A stretch of 63,000 nucleotides of DNA from a virus. The stretch lies in IMG/VR virus record IMGVR_UViG_3300042938_000809, positions 1 through 63,000 of that record; one strand, given 5' to 3'. Positions 19,186 through 27,413 of this stretch are shown in pieces. Each line of letters opens with the position of its first letter. The first letter of the stretch is position 1. The notes below the pieces were generated by a model, which worked only from the letters and a program-made list of their open reading frames with translations, was not told the origin of the DNA and did not search any database. The translations under genes were made by a program, and so were the position numbers.

Positions 19186-22100
19186 ATGGCTAGAATAAGT
19201 ACATACATTATAGATCAGCCAGTCGATGCGGATGACAAATGGATCGGCACCGCGTTTGGCTTAGGAACTACAAAAAACTTTACAGCACGTGGGGTTGCTA
19301 GTTTCTTAAACACTTCTAGTTCAATAGCAGGTCAAACAAATTTCTTTTTTCAAACTAACTTAAACCCTGGTAGACTTAAAGGGTCGATAAGTTTCTTAAA
19401 CGGAGGCGGAGTAAATACTCCGTTTTCTAGTTTAATATCTATAAAGGTTAGTAAGTATTCTTATTCAGATAATCTAATAGCGGAATATTTACAAACTATG
19501 GTTGGGTCGAATATAATTATTTCCCAAACGGATGATATAAATAAATTTGGGGTTTATAAACTAAATAACTTAACACAAGATCCAGTTGAACTAGATTTTT
19601 TGGATGCTTCATTAGAGTTGGTAATATCCAACGGAGCATTACTTTTTGATAAGTTTTACACATTTATGCCGTATTCGTCAGGAGTCACAGACTTATCATA
19701 TACTCCTGGTATTCTAAATGGGATCGTTAATAGCAGTACTGGTACAGATGCAGTAATACCTCTAGCAGGACTTGTTAACGCTGGATTATTTTCAGCTGCA
19801 GAGAAGTCTAAGTTAGATGGACTTGAACTACAAAACCTACAAAAGGTTGTAAATATAGGAAATAGTATTTCTAACTACGGAGGTATCGGAAATGCAAGCA
19901 TACAGTCTACAAACTTTTCAAATAATAGAACCTTATATTTAAATAATAATAGTCATCCAACTATAAAGTTAGAGGATAACCTAGACGGTAATCACTACAC
20001 GGTAATTGATATAGACACGTTGAATTTAAGCGGTGTGTCTTATCCTTGGAGTAGCATTGTTGAAGGTTCTCAGAATCTTCAGGATGTAACTGATGAGGGA
20101 GCAATTACTACGAATAGCATTCAACTTATTGATTCTGCTGAGGTGTTATTTGGAACTGGTGGAGGTATATTACTAGATAACGCATCAAGACTTAGAGAGG
20201 GTACTATTGATGCTGGATTAGGTGGTTCAAAAGGGATCGCTCAAATATGCGGTATTGGGTATGAGTTGAAATGGGAAGCAGGTAGGCTTTATGTGATGAA
20301 TGGAAATGGAAATGGGATTAGAGGGTCATTGTATAATTTCAACATTGTACCTACTGTAGATGATGATAATACAAAAGCCTACTATATAGGATCGTTGTGG
20401 TCATTAGATAATGGAGATGTTTATGAATGTTTAGATGCTACAACAGGTGCGGCAGTTTGGGATTTAAAGAATACAGGTAGTACTCCAAACCTTCAACAGG
20501 TTACAGATGAGGGAGCAACTACTGATAATACTATAACTATAAATCCAACAGTAAGTACAAACGGATTAAATATAAATACCACTTGGATTGATGGAGAACC
20601 AAGTTCAAAAGGAATAAATATAATTTCAGCAGGAGAAAATACAGGTATATATATAAATAATTCAATAAATGGAAACGCAATTTATGCATTAGGTAATAAT
20701 AATGATGTAACCGCTTATATTAATGGCGGTGATACTGGACTTAACCTAACTAACATTGGAAGTACAGGGATAGCCGTGAGTGGAGGTTCTTCAGAGTCTA
20801 TTAATGTATATAACGCTAATGGAGACGTAGGTTTAAGAGTGTATCAAAATCTTGGTGATGCTATTCTACTTAATTTAAGTTCTACTTCTAGTGGTATTAC
20901 AATTAATAGTGGTTTGTCATCGGTAGGTAATACTATTGTTATAAATAAAAACGGAGTTGAAAAGTTAGTAGTAAATCAAGCAGGGGAATTAACTGCCCAA
21001 AAACTAATAAAAGATGGAGGATTTGACTTTCAGTTTTTAAAGGCAGACGGTTCGGTTGATAATAATACATATCTTACTTCTGCTGACTTACCATCTACAC
21101 TAGACCTATACGCTACAACATCACCTGATCCTATTATAGCTGGTTATACAGCATTAGTTAGAAATATAGCTGACGCAAGATATAATACTGACGCAGCCGA
21201 TGTTCTAACTCCATTAGTTGACGGAACTATAGCATCACCTACGTTTTGCGGGGCGGTAATTAGTGACCCTAGTGTTCTATTAGGTAATCCTGGGGTATTT
21301 AACTTTACAGTAATTGGTAATATAAGAAGAGTAAGCGGTTCTACATCTAGTGGAGCTGATTTTTTCTATAGTATTTATAAAAGAGATTTAGCTGGAACAG
21401 AAGTATTTATAGCTGACGGAGCTAAAGTTCCTGTGCCTGCTAACGGTGGATTATATATTGAGTATATATCTACAGCGTTATGGAATAATGGAATTTTCTT
21501 AAGTACAGACAGGATAGTCCTAAAGTTTTACGGAATCCAAACAGGTGGAGGAACTGGAGCTTATTATGAATTTCTATTTGGAGGAGCTGATCCAGTAAGA
21601 GGGACGGCGGCCATATCTTCTGCAATAATACCTAACATTTACTTAAAGGATTTAGCCGATGTTGAGAAAACTCCCGCTTTAGATAATGAGATACTATATT
21701 GGAATGACTCTGCGTCTTTATGGGAGCACTCAGAAGCTGTTGATTTAATTCCAGACGCAACAACTACTCAAAGAGGGTTAATGTCAACAGGAACACAGAC
21801 ATTCGCTGGAGATAAAACATTTACAGGAACAACTGCTGGAATAAGTAAATCAATGGTAGGATTATCTAATGTAGATAATACCACTGACTTACTTAAGCCT
21901 ATTTCTACTGCTACACAAAACGCTTTAGATTTAAAATCTAACGATAACGACGTGGTTCATTTAACAGGAGCGGAAACAATAGCAGGGATAAAAACTTTTA
22001 GTTCTTCGCCTATTGCCCCAACTTCGGCAACAGGAACAAATAACACGGAATTAGCGACAAACGAATTTGTAACAAATGCTATAAATACAGCTACCCCAGG

Positions 22101-22440
22101 AACTGGGTATACAGTATACAATATATTGATAACCAAATCGGAAAATATAACAACCCAAACGACGGGAACGTCTGGAGGCGTTCCTTATGTTCAAAACGGT
22201 AGAAATGTAATGATAAACAACGGAGCGACAGCAATAACGATAGACGTTACAAACGCGGTTACTGACTTTATCGCTAGTTATACTAAAATCGGAAACGCAA
22301 ACATAACATTTATTGGGACAGGAATAACATTTGTAAATTCTTTTAGTGGCGTTGTATTAAACGGGCTTTCGGGTAGTACCGCGTTGTTAGTAAAAAACGG
22401 GTCAAATGTATATTTGTCAATTAATAATATAATAACATAA
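19186..22440 (+). CDS. Tail fibre protein
   Basis: 1084 residues. The N-terminus matches the small anchor-like protein at 13778-14032 and probably attaches to the virion. Two repeats begin NLQDVTDEGA (about residue 295) and NLQQVTDEGA (about residue 435), typical of trimeric fibre shafts. A region rich in Gly, Asn, Thr and Ile suggests a beta-helix (residues 440-620). Later parts contain GTQTFAGDKTFTG and GAETIAGIKTF, another fibre repeat type. Its stop and the ATG of the next adhesin gene overlap. Confidence 0.8.
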   Translation: MARISTYIIDQPVDADDKWIGTAFGLGTTKNFTARGVASFLNTSSSIAGQTNFFFQTNLNPGRLKGSISFLNGGGVNTPFSSLISIKVSKYSYSDNLIAEYLQTMVGSNIIISQTDDINKFGVYKLNNLTQDPVELDFLDASLELVISNGALLFDKFYTFMPYSSGVTDLSYTPGILNGIVNSSTGTDAVIPLAGLVNAGLFSAAEKSKLDGLELQNLQKVVNIGNSISNYGGIGNASIQSTNFSNNRTLYLNNNSHPTIKLEDNLDGNHYTVIDIDTLNLSGVSYPWSSIVEGSQNLQDVTDEGAITTNSIQLIDSAEVLFGTGGGILLDNASRLREGTIDAGLGGSKGIAQICGIGYELKWEAGRLYVMNGNGNGIRGSLYNFNIVPTVDDDNTKAYYIGSLWSLDNGDVYECLDATTGAAVWDLKNTGSTPNLQQVTDEGATTDNTITINPTVSTNGLNINTTWIDGEPSSKGINIISAGENTGIYINNSINGNAIYALGNNNDVTAYINGGDTGLNLTNIGSTGIAVSGGSSESINVYNANGDVGLRVYQNLGDAILLNLSSTSSGITINSGLSSVGNTIVINKNGVEKLVVNQAGELTAQKLIKDGGFDFQFLKADGSVDNNTYLTSADLPSTLDLYATTSPDPIIAGYTALVRNIADARYNTDAADVLTPLVDGTIASPTFCGAVISDPSVLLGNPGVFNFTVIGNIRRVSGSTSSGADFFYSIYKRDLAGTEVFIADGAKVPVPANGGLYIEYISTALWNNGIFLSTDRIVLKFYGIQTGGGTGAYYEFLFGGADPVRGTAAISSAIIPNIYLKDLADVEKTPALDNEILYWNDSASLWEHSEAVDLIPDATTTQRGLMSTGTQTFAGDKTFTGTTAGISKSMVGLSNVDNTTDLLKPISTATQNALDLKSNDNDVVHLTGAETIAGIKTFSSSPIAPTSATGTNNTELATNEFVTNAINTATPGTGYTVYNILITKSENITTQTTGTSGGVPYVQNGRNVMINNGATAITIDVTNAVTDFIASYTKIGNANITFIGTGITFVNSFSGVVLNGLSGSTALLVKNGSNVYLSINNIIT

Positions 22441-24290
22441 TGAACCCAGCAATTCTTTATTTATCGGGCGTAGAAGTTAAAGCCAAATACAATCCAACCC
22501 CTGTTATTATAGGCGGTCAAATATGGGATTTAAAAAATTTAAGTACATTTACTTATAGGGACGGTGCGGCAATTCCTAGGACAGGGGCATGGGTAGGAGC
22601 AACGACAGGAATTTGGAGGTATTATAATAATGATTCAAACAACGGTCAAATTTATGGAAAACTTTATAATTGGTATGCAATGGCGGGCATTTACGATTCC
22701 GCTTCGTTGTCAAATCCATTATTAAGAAAAAATATCGCACCCGAAGGTTGGAGGGTAGCGACGGAGTCCGATTGGAATAGATTATCTTATTACAACGGTA
22801 GAGACGCGGTTTCGGGCGGACTATTAAAAGAGTTTGGGACTACAAATTGGACAGCCCCGAACACAGGTGCGGTTTCTTCGCCAAATTTATTTAAGGCATT
22901 GCCAGGGGGTTTTAAATCAGGCGCAGACGGAACGTTTAACGGAATAAATACCACCGGGACTTGGTGGGCTTATGACTCAAATGTCGTGCCGGGTAGAAAT
23001 GTTGTTTATAACGACGACGCTTTATTAAAAACAGCGTTAAGCGCAAATATAGGGCGTTCAATTAGATTAATTAAAGAAGACCAAACAATACCCGATTTTA
23101 CAGTAAATTCTATAAGCAATTTAACCGAAAGTACGGCAACTAGTGGCGGAACATTTGGAAATTTATCATTAACCCCAAGTTTGTCGGATAAGGGTATTTG
23201 TTGGAGTTTATTTAATTTTCCAAATAAAGTTAACGATTCTTTTATTTCCGCAGGTAGTGGAACAACGCCAAATCCTTACAGTTCAAATATAACGGGGTTA
23301 ATACCAGGACGGACTTATTATGTAAGGGCTTACGCTGTTCCGTCAGACGGTTCGGAAACTTTGTATTCTACAAATACAGTCACTTTTACAGCGCAATACA
23401 GTTATATTTTAGACACTTACGGAACGTCCGTACATCATGCTTTTTCGTTACGAAAATTAAAATCTACTTATAGCGGTTTTTGTTTCCGGGGGGCTAGAAC
23501 AATAGGGGGGATTACTGTAGAGGTGAACGTCGGTTTTGATTCAAATTTCACAATTTCACTAGATAGCCCAATTACTACTATATCGGGAGCAGGTTCGACT
23601 AGCGCGACAACGTTAGGACAATTTGCGGGTTCTTTAGGATATACAAATCCTGATGCAATTCCGCAATTACAAACGGTTTCCGTTGTAACGTGGTATGACC
23701 AAAGCGGAAATAATAAAAATGTTACAAATGCTGTATTAGGAGGGCGCCCATTTATAGTGTTTTTAGGCGATTTACTTGGTATTAACAGTTACAATAGAGT
23801 AGCGCTTAGGTTTGTGAAAAATTCTAGTCAGAGTTTAACTAGAACTGACACGACAGCAAACATAAATAACATGTCAAGTTATTTTACAGGTGGTATAGCT
23901 CCATTAGCTACTGCTAGTCAAGTTGGTTACTCATTGAGTAATACAACAGCAAATAGATTTTTCTTTCCAAACTATACTGGAACAAATATAACTGCGGGAT
24001 ACAATACTTTAGGACAAGCAATAATATTGAATACAGGGTTTACATCAGATAGAAAATTATACGAGTTAATTTCACCAACGCCAGGAAGTACTACACTTAC
24101 AGAGGCTTGGACAAATGGTGTATCTAAAGGAACTGTAGCAACAGCTAATGCGGCAACTACTAGTATACAAATAGGAACTGCTGGAGCAGCATATTTTGAT
24201 GGATTTATTAATGAGGTTATAGGTTGGCAAACAAATGCAAACAGGGTAGAAAAAGAAACAAATATTAACGCATATTGGCAAGTATATTAA
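22440..24290 (+). CDS. Adhesin with FISUMP-like and concanavalin-like domains
   Basis: 616 residues. Residues about 15-215 resemble the Fibrobacter succinogenes major paralogous (FISUMP) domain: WDLKNLSTFTYRDG, YGKLYNWYAMAG, PEGWRVATESDWNRLS, ALPGGFKS and NIGRSIRLIKED. Residues about 216-320 look like a fibronectin-type repeat (TYYVRAYAV). From about 325, SVHHAFSLRKLKSTYSG and VVTWYDQSGN resemble the front of arabinofuranosidase-B-like lectin folds, and FDGFINEVIGW resembles a LamG ending. Likely the receptor-binding component at the fibre tip. Confidence 0.7.
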   Translation: MNPAILYLSGVEVKAKYNPTPVIIGGQIWDLKNLSTFTYRDGAAIPRTGAWVGATTGIWRYYNNDSNNGQIYGKLYNWYAMAGIYDSASLSNPLLRKNIAPEGWRVATESDWNRLSYYNGRDAVSGGLLKEFGTTNWTAPNTGAVSSPNLFKALPGGFKSGADGTFNGINTTGTWWAYDSNVVPGRNVVYNDDALLKTALSANIGRSIRLIKEDQTIPDFTVNSISNLTESTATSGGTFGNLSLTPSLSDKGICWSLFNFPNKVNDSFISAGSGTTPNPYSSNITGLIPGRTYYVRAYAVPSDGSETLYSTNTVTFTAQYSYILDTYGTSVHHAFSLRKLKSTYSGFCFRGARTIGGITVEVNVGFDSNFTISLDSPITTISGAGSTSATTLGQFAGSLGYTNPDAIPQLQTVSVVTWYDQSGNNKNVTNAVLGGRPFIVFLGDLLGINSYNRVALRFVKNSSQSLTRTDTTANINNMSSYFTGGIAPLATASQVGYSLSNTTANRFFFPNYTGTNITAGYNTLGQAIILNTGFTSDRKLYELISPTPGSTTLTEAWTNGVSKGTVATANAATTSIQIGTAGAAYFDGFINEVIGWQTNANRVEKETNINAYWQVY

Positions 24291-24291
24291 G

Positions 24292-24648
24292 ATGATAACA
24301 ATTAACACAAACAGAGAGATCGAAATTAGAAATATCACCTACGAGGTGATGTTTAGCAAGATAGTTAGTCTATCAATTCAAAAGATTGAACAGGATAGAA
24401 ATGGTGTAACAGCTACTGGATTTTATTATTATACAGACGACGAGGGTATGGTTGTAAAACTAAAAGACAATAAGACTTATATGTCTTGGGAACAAATAGA
24501 GGAGGCTGAATTCAACGGTATACCGCCAATGACAGATGTGAACTATAAAGAAGCAAACTTTGAGAGGTTAATGACGTTTACTATTCTTAAACTAACTCAA
24601 GAGTCTGGTCAAAACTTTGGTATTAATATTGAAGACTGGGATATATAA
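24292..24648 (+). CDS. Hypothetical protein, possible fibre-associated
   Basis: 118 residues. A beta-rich first half (EIRNITYEVMFSKIVSLSIQKIEQ) is followed by a helix and an acidic end. It directly follows the adhesin gene and precedes the lysis cassette, so a fibre chaperone or tail accessory role is possible. No family recognised. Confidence 0.55.
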   Translation: MITINTNREIEIRNITYEVMFSKIVSLSIQKIEQDRNGVTATGFYYYTDDEGMVVKLKDNKTYMSWEQIEEAEFNGIPPMTDVNYKEANFERLMTFTILKLTQESGQNFGINIEDWDI

Positions 24649-24673
24649 TAATAAATTAAAACAATTAATCATT

Positions 24674-24859
24674 ATGAGCACTAAGGAAAAGTTAGATATT
24701 GTATTGAATAAATGGATTAGTAGGAAATTGTCCGTTTTTATAGTCGCATGCTTCGGGTTATATTCTGGTTATTTAGAATCAGCAGACTGGGTTATAATAA
24801 GCACAGCTTACATAGGAATTCAAGGGGTTACTGACATTGTTAACAAATTAAAGAGATGA
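24674..24859 (+). CDS. Holin-like membrane protein
   Basis: 61 residues from the ATG at 24674-24676 (MSTKEKLDIVLNKWISRK); an upstream in-frame extension overlaps the previous gene and lacks support. Two hydrophobic stretches (LSVFIVACFGLYSGYL and WVIISTAYIGIQGVTDIV) fit a class II holin, with a basic C-terminus. It lies directly before another small membrane protein and the endolysin. Overlaps the next gene by 4 bp. Confidence 0.62.
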   Translation: MSTKEKLDIVLNKWISRKLSVFIVACFGLYSGYLESADWVIISTAYIGIQGVTDIVNKLKR

Positions 24860-25056
24860 TAGATCAGGGATCAATAAAACTATATTGTTTGAATGCTTTA
24901 ACAATTTATTTAAGCTTTACAAATTTGGAAACAACATTAAAAATAGTATTATTATTAATATCAATAATATATACTAGCATGAAAATATACGATTGGGTAC
25001 TAACTAAATTAAATAAAAAAGATGGTAATAACAGTAAAGAGACTTTACAAGACTGA
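24856..25056 (+). CDS. Small membrane protein, second holin or antiholin
   Basis: 66 residues with two hydrophobic segments (residues about 9-22 and 28-47) and a hydrophilic, Lys/Asn-rich tail. The tail is encoded across the start of the endolysin gene, a 35-bp overlap. Holin/antiholin pairing with the preceding gene is inference from position. Confidence 0.55.
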   Translation: MIDQGSIKLYCLNALTIYLSFTNLETTLKIVLLLISIIYTSMKIYDWVLTKLNKKDGNNSKETLQD

Positions 25057-25408
25057 GAATTCAACAATAGGAGAATTATTAATAGATGGCGTATTCGAAT
25101 GTTTTACTTTGGAAGACAAAGAGAGACCTGTAAAAATTAAAGGAGAAACTGCAATACCTAAAGGCACATACAAAGTAATTATAAATCAGTCTAACAGATT
25201 TAAAAGATTACTGCCTTTGCTAATTGATGTACCAAACTTTGAAGGAGTGAGAATCCATAGTGGTAATTCTAATCATGATACAGAGGGATGCATACTAGTT
25301 GGCCAAACTAGGAATAAAAACTACATAGGTCAATCAAGAAAAGCTTTCGAAAAATTATTCAAAAAAATGCAAGCTGCTAAGAATATAACACTAACAATTA
25401 TATCGTAA
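25022..25408 (+). CDS. DUF5675-type peptidoglycan hydrolase (endolysin candidate)
   Basis: 128 residues. The core ERPVKIKGETAIPKGTYKV, followed by VPNFEGVRIHSGN and HDTEGCILVG, matches DUF5675, a family with an L,D-transpeptidase-like catalytic His and Cys (His79 and Cys90 here). It is widespread as the cell-wall enzyme of phages infecting Bacteroidota. It lacks a signal peptide, so export would depend on the holin. It is flanked by holin-like and spanin-like genes. Confidence 0.75.
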   Translation: MVITVKRLYKTENSTIGELLIDGVFECFTLEDKERPVKIKGETAIPKGTYKVIINQSNRFKRLLPLLIDVPNFEGVRIHSGNSNHDTEGCILVGQTRNKNYIGQSRKAFEKLFKKMQAAKNITLTIIS

Positions 25409-25935
25409 TGGCAAAGCATAATAGAAATTTTATAGTCTTTTGGATATTAGTATTAATATCATGTATTATTGTATCTACCACATCTTCTTGTGCATCTAGG
25501 AAAGTTAGCGTAGAAAAACTTAATGCTAAAAGTGATAGCATCGTAAATACAGAAGTTAAAGTTGTAACTATAGAAAACAAAATAAAAACGGATTCTACAA
25601 ATATAACTACAAATATAGATAGTAGTGAAATTACTATAACACCTATTGATTCTAGTAAAACAATTATCGTTGATGGTAAAAGTTATAAAAATGTTGTTTT
25701 GAATATTAAAAGAAGTAAAACTAATAGGTTATACACTAACAATAAAAAAGAGGTACAGGAAAAGCAAAAAGATTCTGCTGCTGCTACAGAAACAAAAGTA
25801 AAAAAACAAACAACTAATAAGAATAAAACAGTAGATAAAAAAGCAAACTATTGGTACTTACTCTATTGGTTAATATTAATATCAATATTATATTTATTAT
25901 GGCGAAACAAACTGTGGTTACTAAAAAGGTTGTGA
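25408..25935 (+). CDS. Single-gene spanin candidate (lipoprotein with C-terminal membrane helix)
   Basis: 175 residues. A signal sequence (FIVFWILVLISCIIV) leads to TTSSC at Cys28, a lipobox-like site that would be lipidated in the outer membrane. A long periplasmic Thr/Lys/Ser-rich region follows. A hydrophobic helix (YWYLLYWLILISILYLLW) near the C-terminus would anchor in the inner membrane. This two-ended layout is that of u-spanins, which fuse the two membranes in the last step of lysis. The start overlaps the endolysin stop. Confidence 0.65.
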   Translation: MAKHNRNFIVFWILVLISCIIVSTTSSCASRKVSVEKLNAKSDSIVNTEVKVVTIENKIKTDSTNITTNIDSSEITITPIDSSKTIIVDGKSYKNVVLNIKRSKTNRLYTNNKKEVQEKQKDSAAATETKVKKQTTNKNKTVDKKANYWYLLYWLILISILYLLWRNKLWLLKRL

Positions 25936-26030
25936 AAAATATTTCAAGACCTGGTGTTCATGCAAAAAGTAAAACATCAAAATTAAAGTCTTCAAAGTTA
26001 TATAAAAAAGCTTACGCGGGACAAGGCTAA
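25899..26030 (+). CDS. Small basic conserved protein, 43 residues
   Basis: ATG at 25899-25901, TAA at 26028-26030, overlapping the spanin end. It contains SRPGVHAKSKTSKLKSSKLY, a pattern that I recall from many phages as an uncharacterised small basic protein. It has no cysteine or membrane segment. A virion or DNA-binding role is likely but unproven. Confidence 0.6.
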   Translation: MAKQTVVTKKVVKNISRPGVHAKSKTSKLKSSKLYKKAYAGQG

Positions 26031-26081
26031 TAAGTAGCTTTATACAAGTATTCTTAAGATACCTTATAAACAAGTGATTTA

Positions 26082-26091
26082 TATAAATAAT
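26082..26091 (+). promoter_or_regulatory. TATAAATAAT, possible late promoter core
   Basis: The decamer lies 22 bp before the ATG at 26114, after the end of the lysis cassette. The same word precedes 35652 and 46234. It resembles the TATAAATA late promoter of T4, but the genome is AT rich and the match could be chance. Confidence 0.3.
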
Positions 26092-26113
26092 AACAATCAA
26101 ATCAAATAAAAAA

Positions 26114-26383
26114 ATGAAAAAAACAGAAAACACAATTGTAGAACAAATTACATTAACTGCTGAAGAGCTTGCTCAATTACAAGGATTAGTAAAAGATTTT
26201 AATTCCCTTCAAGCTAAATGCGGCGAGATCGAAATTCAAAAGCATCAACTTTTACATAAAGTTGACGAAGTTATGCAAACATTAGATATTATGCAAGCTG
26301 GATTAAAAGAGACTTATGGCGATGTAGTAATTGATATAAATACTGGCATTTGCAGACCACAAAGCGATGAAATTAGTTCGTAA
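26114..26383 (+). CDS. Conserved small coiled-coil phage protein
   Basis: 89 residues. A heptad-patterned helix (LTAEELAQLQGLVKDFNSLQ) runs through the middle and is followed by YGDVVIDINTGIC. This shape recurs in phage genomes next to packaging genes; the function is unknown to me. Overlaps the next gene by 17 bp. Confidence 0.65.
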   Translation: MKKTENTIVEQITLTAEELAQLQGLVKDFNSLQAKCGEIEIQKHQLLHKVDEVMQTLDIMQAGLKETYGDVVIDINTGICRPQSDEISS

Positions 26384-26585
26384 AATAAGTATAGGCAAGG
26401 ATTATAAGACCGACGCTATGCACTACTCTGTTGGGCAGGAAGTATACGGCGGTCATATAATCAGCAATATAATAGAAGAAGAAGATAAGTACTCTATATA
26501 TATTAAAAAGAATGAAGAGGTAGTGCCGTGGAAAGACTTTAATAAAAATATGGCTATATCTGTAGAATATAATTTAGATTACTAA
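26367..26585 (+). CDS. Hypothetical protein
   Basis: 72 residues, mostly beta strands (YSVGQEVYGGHIISNIIEE, KYSIYIKKNEEVVPW). A small barrel or SH3-like fold is possible. Its stop overlaps the next ATG by one base. No family recognised. Confidence 0.58.
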   Translation: MKLVRKISIGKDYKTDAMHYSVGQEVYGGHIISNIIEEEDKYSIYIKKNEEVVPWKDFNKNMAISVEYNLDY

Positions 26586-27181
26586 TGCGAAGTGTTTTTA
26601 GTTTTATAGTAGAGCCTATAGCTAATAGGTACACTAACGTTAAAGAAACAGAGAATGGTAAACTAATACTAAACACAGAACTACAAAATTATCAATACGT
26701 AAGTAGGCATGGTGTAGTTAAAGGTTTACCTTTAGCAATAGATACTCCTATAAAAGAAGGAGATGAGGTAATTGTGCACCACAATGTATTTAGAAGGTTT
26801 CACGATATCAAAGGAATAGAAAAAAATAGTAAAGCATATTATGATGAGTCTACCTATTTTGTAGATGAAAATCAAATATTCTTATATAAACATAATGGTA
26901 AATGGATTGCGCCTAAGGGTTATTGTTTTATAAAACCACTAAAGTCAAAGAATATATTTACTACAGATCATGAAAGACCATTAGTCGGTATATTAAAATA
27001 TGCCGATGAAAGTCTTTTAAAAAATAATATAGAAGCAGGTTCGCTAGTAGGTTTTTTACCTGGTAGTGAATATGAATTTATAGTAGAAGGGCAGAGGTTA
27101 TACCGAGTACCCACCAATTTAATTTCAATAAAATATGAATGTAAAGGAGACGAAGAAGAATATAATCCTAGCTGGACATAA
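26585..27181 (+). CDS. Protein with two GroES-like (cpn10) folds
   Basis: 198 residues. Each half follows the cpn10 order. In the first half: SFIVEPIANRYTN, a loop, HGVVKGLPLAID, IKEGDEVIVHHNVFR and the closing strand FLYKHNGKWI. In the second: GYCFIKPLKSKN, RPLVGILKYADES, IEAGSLVGFLPGSEYEF and RLYRVPTNLISI. A mobile-loop tip like that of GroES is not obvious. It could be a second co-chaperonin for the phage GroEL or a GroES-derived structural or packaging factor. It lies just before the terminase genes. Confidence 0.55.
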   Translation: MRSVFSFIVEPIANRYTNVKETENGKLILNTELQNYQYVSRHGVVKGLPLAIDTPIKEGDEVIVHHNVFRRFHDIKGIEKNSKAYYDESTYFVDENQIFLYKHNGKWIAPKGYCFIKPLKSKNIFTTDHERPLVGILKYADESLLKNNIEAGSLVGFLPGSEYEFIVEGQRLYRVPTNLISIKYECKGDEEEYNPSWT

Positions 27182-27413
27182 AGCCGTACTTGAGTTAATC
27201 AAGGTTGCTGAAGAAGCTATCTTAAACAACGGAGAGGACGATCTATCTGCTGATAAATTAAAAAATGCAGCAGCCACAAAAAAACTAGCTATTTTCGATG
27301 CGTTCGAAATACTCAGTAGGATCGAAGAAGAAGACAATATTCTTGAGGATCGACCGAAAGAAGAAGTTGAGAAAGTTGCATTCAAAGGCTTTGCAGAAAG
27401 GAGATCTAAATAA
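27135..27413 (+). CDS. Putative small terminase subunit
   Basis: 92 residues, helical, immediately upstream of the large terminase (one-base overlap) and overlapping the previous gene by 47 bp. The order KNIILAGHKAVLELIKVAEE, then DKLKNAAATKKLAIFDAFEI is typical of the short helical proteins preceding TerL in many Bacteroidota phages. Assignment rests on position and size; no DNA-binding motif is obvious. Confidence 0.6.
   Translation: MNVKETKKNIILAGHKAVLELIKVAEEAILNNGEDDLSADKLKNAAATKKLAIFDAFEILSRIEEEDNILEDRPKEEVEKVAFKGFAERRSK

Noticed and set aside
22440-24290. Diversity-generating retroelement target
   Set aside because: The lectin-related domain fits, but there is no reverse transcriptase or template repeat in the window.
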